Virus record (IMG/VR): IMGVR_UViG_3300049596_001001
Span: 1-20,179 of that record
DNA: 20,179 bases
Origin: a virus
Direction: 5' to 3' (one strand)
Shown: positions 19,907 through 20,179 of the stretch, in pieces
How positions within the stretch are numbered: position 1 is the stretch's first letter
Layout: the number at the start of each line of letters is the position of its first letter
Notes under the pieces: generated by a model
What the model was told of the DNA's origin: nothing
Seen by the model: the letters and a program-made list of their open reading frames with translations, nothing else
The model's database searches: none
Program-made: the position numbers and the translations under genes

Positions 19907-20179
19907 CTAGTTTTTATTTCTAATTAATCGTATTAGCCAATATGTGGGATCGAGTTCCCACCACCTTTTTCCAAAATTTGCATTCTTAGGATCTGCATGA
20001 TGATTATTATGCCATGCTTCTCCAAAGCTAATAAACCAAGTCCAAATAGAATTTACACTGTTATCATCAGTTTTAAAACTTTGATATCCGAATAATTTTG
20101 TGTGATTTAAACTTGTGCTAACACCAAAGCTATGTAAAGCTGCTAACGCTGGTAGTAACATTAAAAACATCCAAATTTG
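19907..20179 (-). CDS. Fatty-acid desaturase, C-terminal fragment
   Basis: Open to the window edge, so the N-terminal part of the gene lies outside; about 90 residues are visible. The last histidine box is present, GEAWHNNHHADPKNANFG, followed by KRWWELDPTYWLIRLI, the usual ending of acyl-lipid or acyl-CoA delta-9 type desaturases (DesC/SCD-like), which are di-iron membrane enzymes introducing a double bond into fatty acyl chains. The part upstream (FLMLLPALAALHSFGVSTSLNH) is a membrane segment with another histidine. Such a gene could alter host membrane fluidity during infection. It is separated by 33 bases from the GNAT gene and is its upstream neighbour on the same strand. Confidence 0.85.
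   Translation of the reverse strand, partial: QIWMFLMLLPALAALHSFGVSTSLNHTKLFGYQSFKTDDNSVNSIWTWFISFGEAWHNNHHADPKNANFGKRWWELDPTYWLIRLIRNKN

Noticed and set aside
1-20179. tRNA genes, CRISPR arrays, insertion sequences or integrase/attachment sites
   Set aside because: Intergenic gaps are all under about 140 bases and show no cloverleaf, spaced repeats, transposase or integrase motifs.

Overview
The window is A+T-rich, almost wall-to-wall coding DNA of a T4-like (tailed, myovirus-type) bacteriophage. The evidence is T4-family RNase H, a gp1-like P-loop kinase, a GIY-YIG homing-type nuclease, small tail/virion structural genes of the kind seen in aquatic T4-like phages, and repeated T4-type late promoter boxes (TATAAATA). 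There are also near-perfect host sigma-70 promoters (TTGACA-16/17-TATAAT) in front of replication and small early genes. No tRNA, rRNA, CRISPR array or insertion sequence is visible. The host cannot be fixed from the window. A phage-borne Bug/TctC solute-binding protein points to a heterotrophic aquatic proteobacterium (Bug proteins are abundant in beta- and alphaproteobacteria), and no photosynthesis gene is present.

Layout. (i) 1-6611, plus strand, metabolism and replication: end of a conserved phage protein, serine hydroxymethyltransferase, GIY-YIG nuclease, dNMP-kinase-like protein, a DUF2693-like small protein, GT4 glycosyltransferase, RNase H, a DUF6433-like protein, several small early proteins, and an SprT-like HExxH metalloprotein. 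(ii) 6641-7302: one small plus gene and one isolated minus-strand gene for an EF-hand, two-helix membrane protein (holin-like), separated by back-to-back terminators. (iii) 7303-9182: a divergent late promoter, then structural (tail-fibre/virion-type) genes. (iv) 9201-20179: an accessory island made of four blocks that alternate in strand. The blocks are a plus block (GT-A glycosyltransferase, methyltransferase-like, tandem double glycosyltransferase); a minus block (three different Fe(II)/2-oxoglutarate oxygenases and a methyltransferase); a plus block (P-loop sulfotransferase-like, Bug solute-binding protein, degenerate PP-loop protein, second P-loop paralogue, 46-residue peptide); and a minus block (partial fatty-acid desaturase, GNAT acetyltransferase, unknown protein, PP-loop asparagine-synthetase-like protein).

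Working together. Region (i) looks like the early/middle nucleotide and DNA-replication part, read from host-type promoters. Regions (ii)-(iv) carry late promoters. The accessory island has the enzyme content of a small tailoring pathway (glycosyl, methyl, acetyl, hydroxyl and possibly sulfo or amide chemistry). My inference is that it remodels a cell-envelope, virion glycan or lipid, or a small molecule; the substrate is not visible. The best regulatory signals are a hairpin that would hide the nuclease ribosome-binding site in read-through mRNA but not in mRNA from its own late promoter, two places where opposing late promoters overlap, and a perfect inverted repeat around the -10 box of the RNase H promoter.
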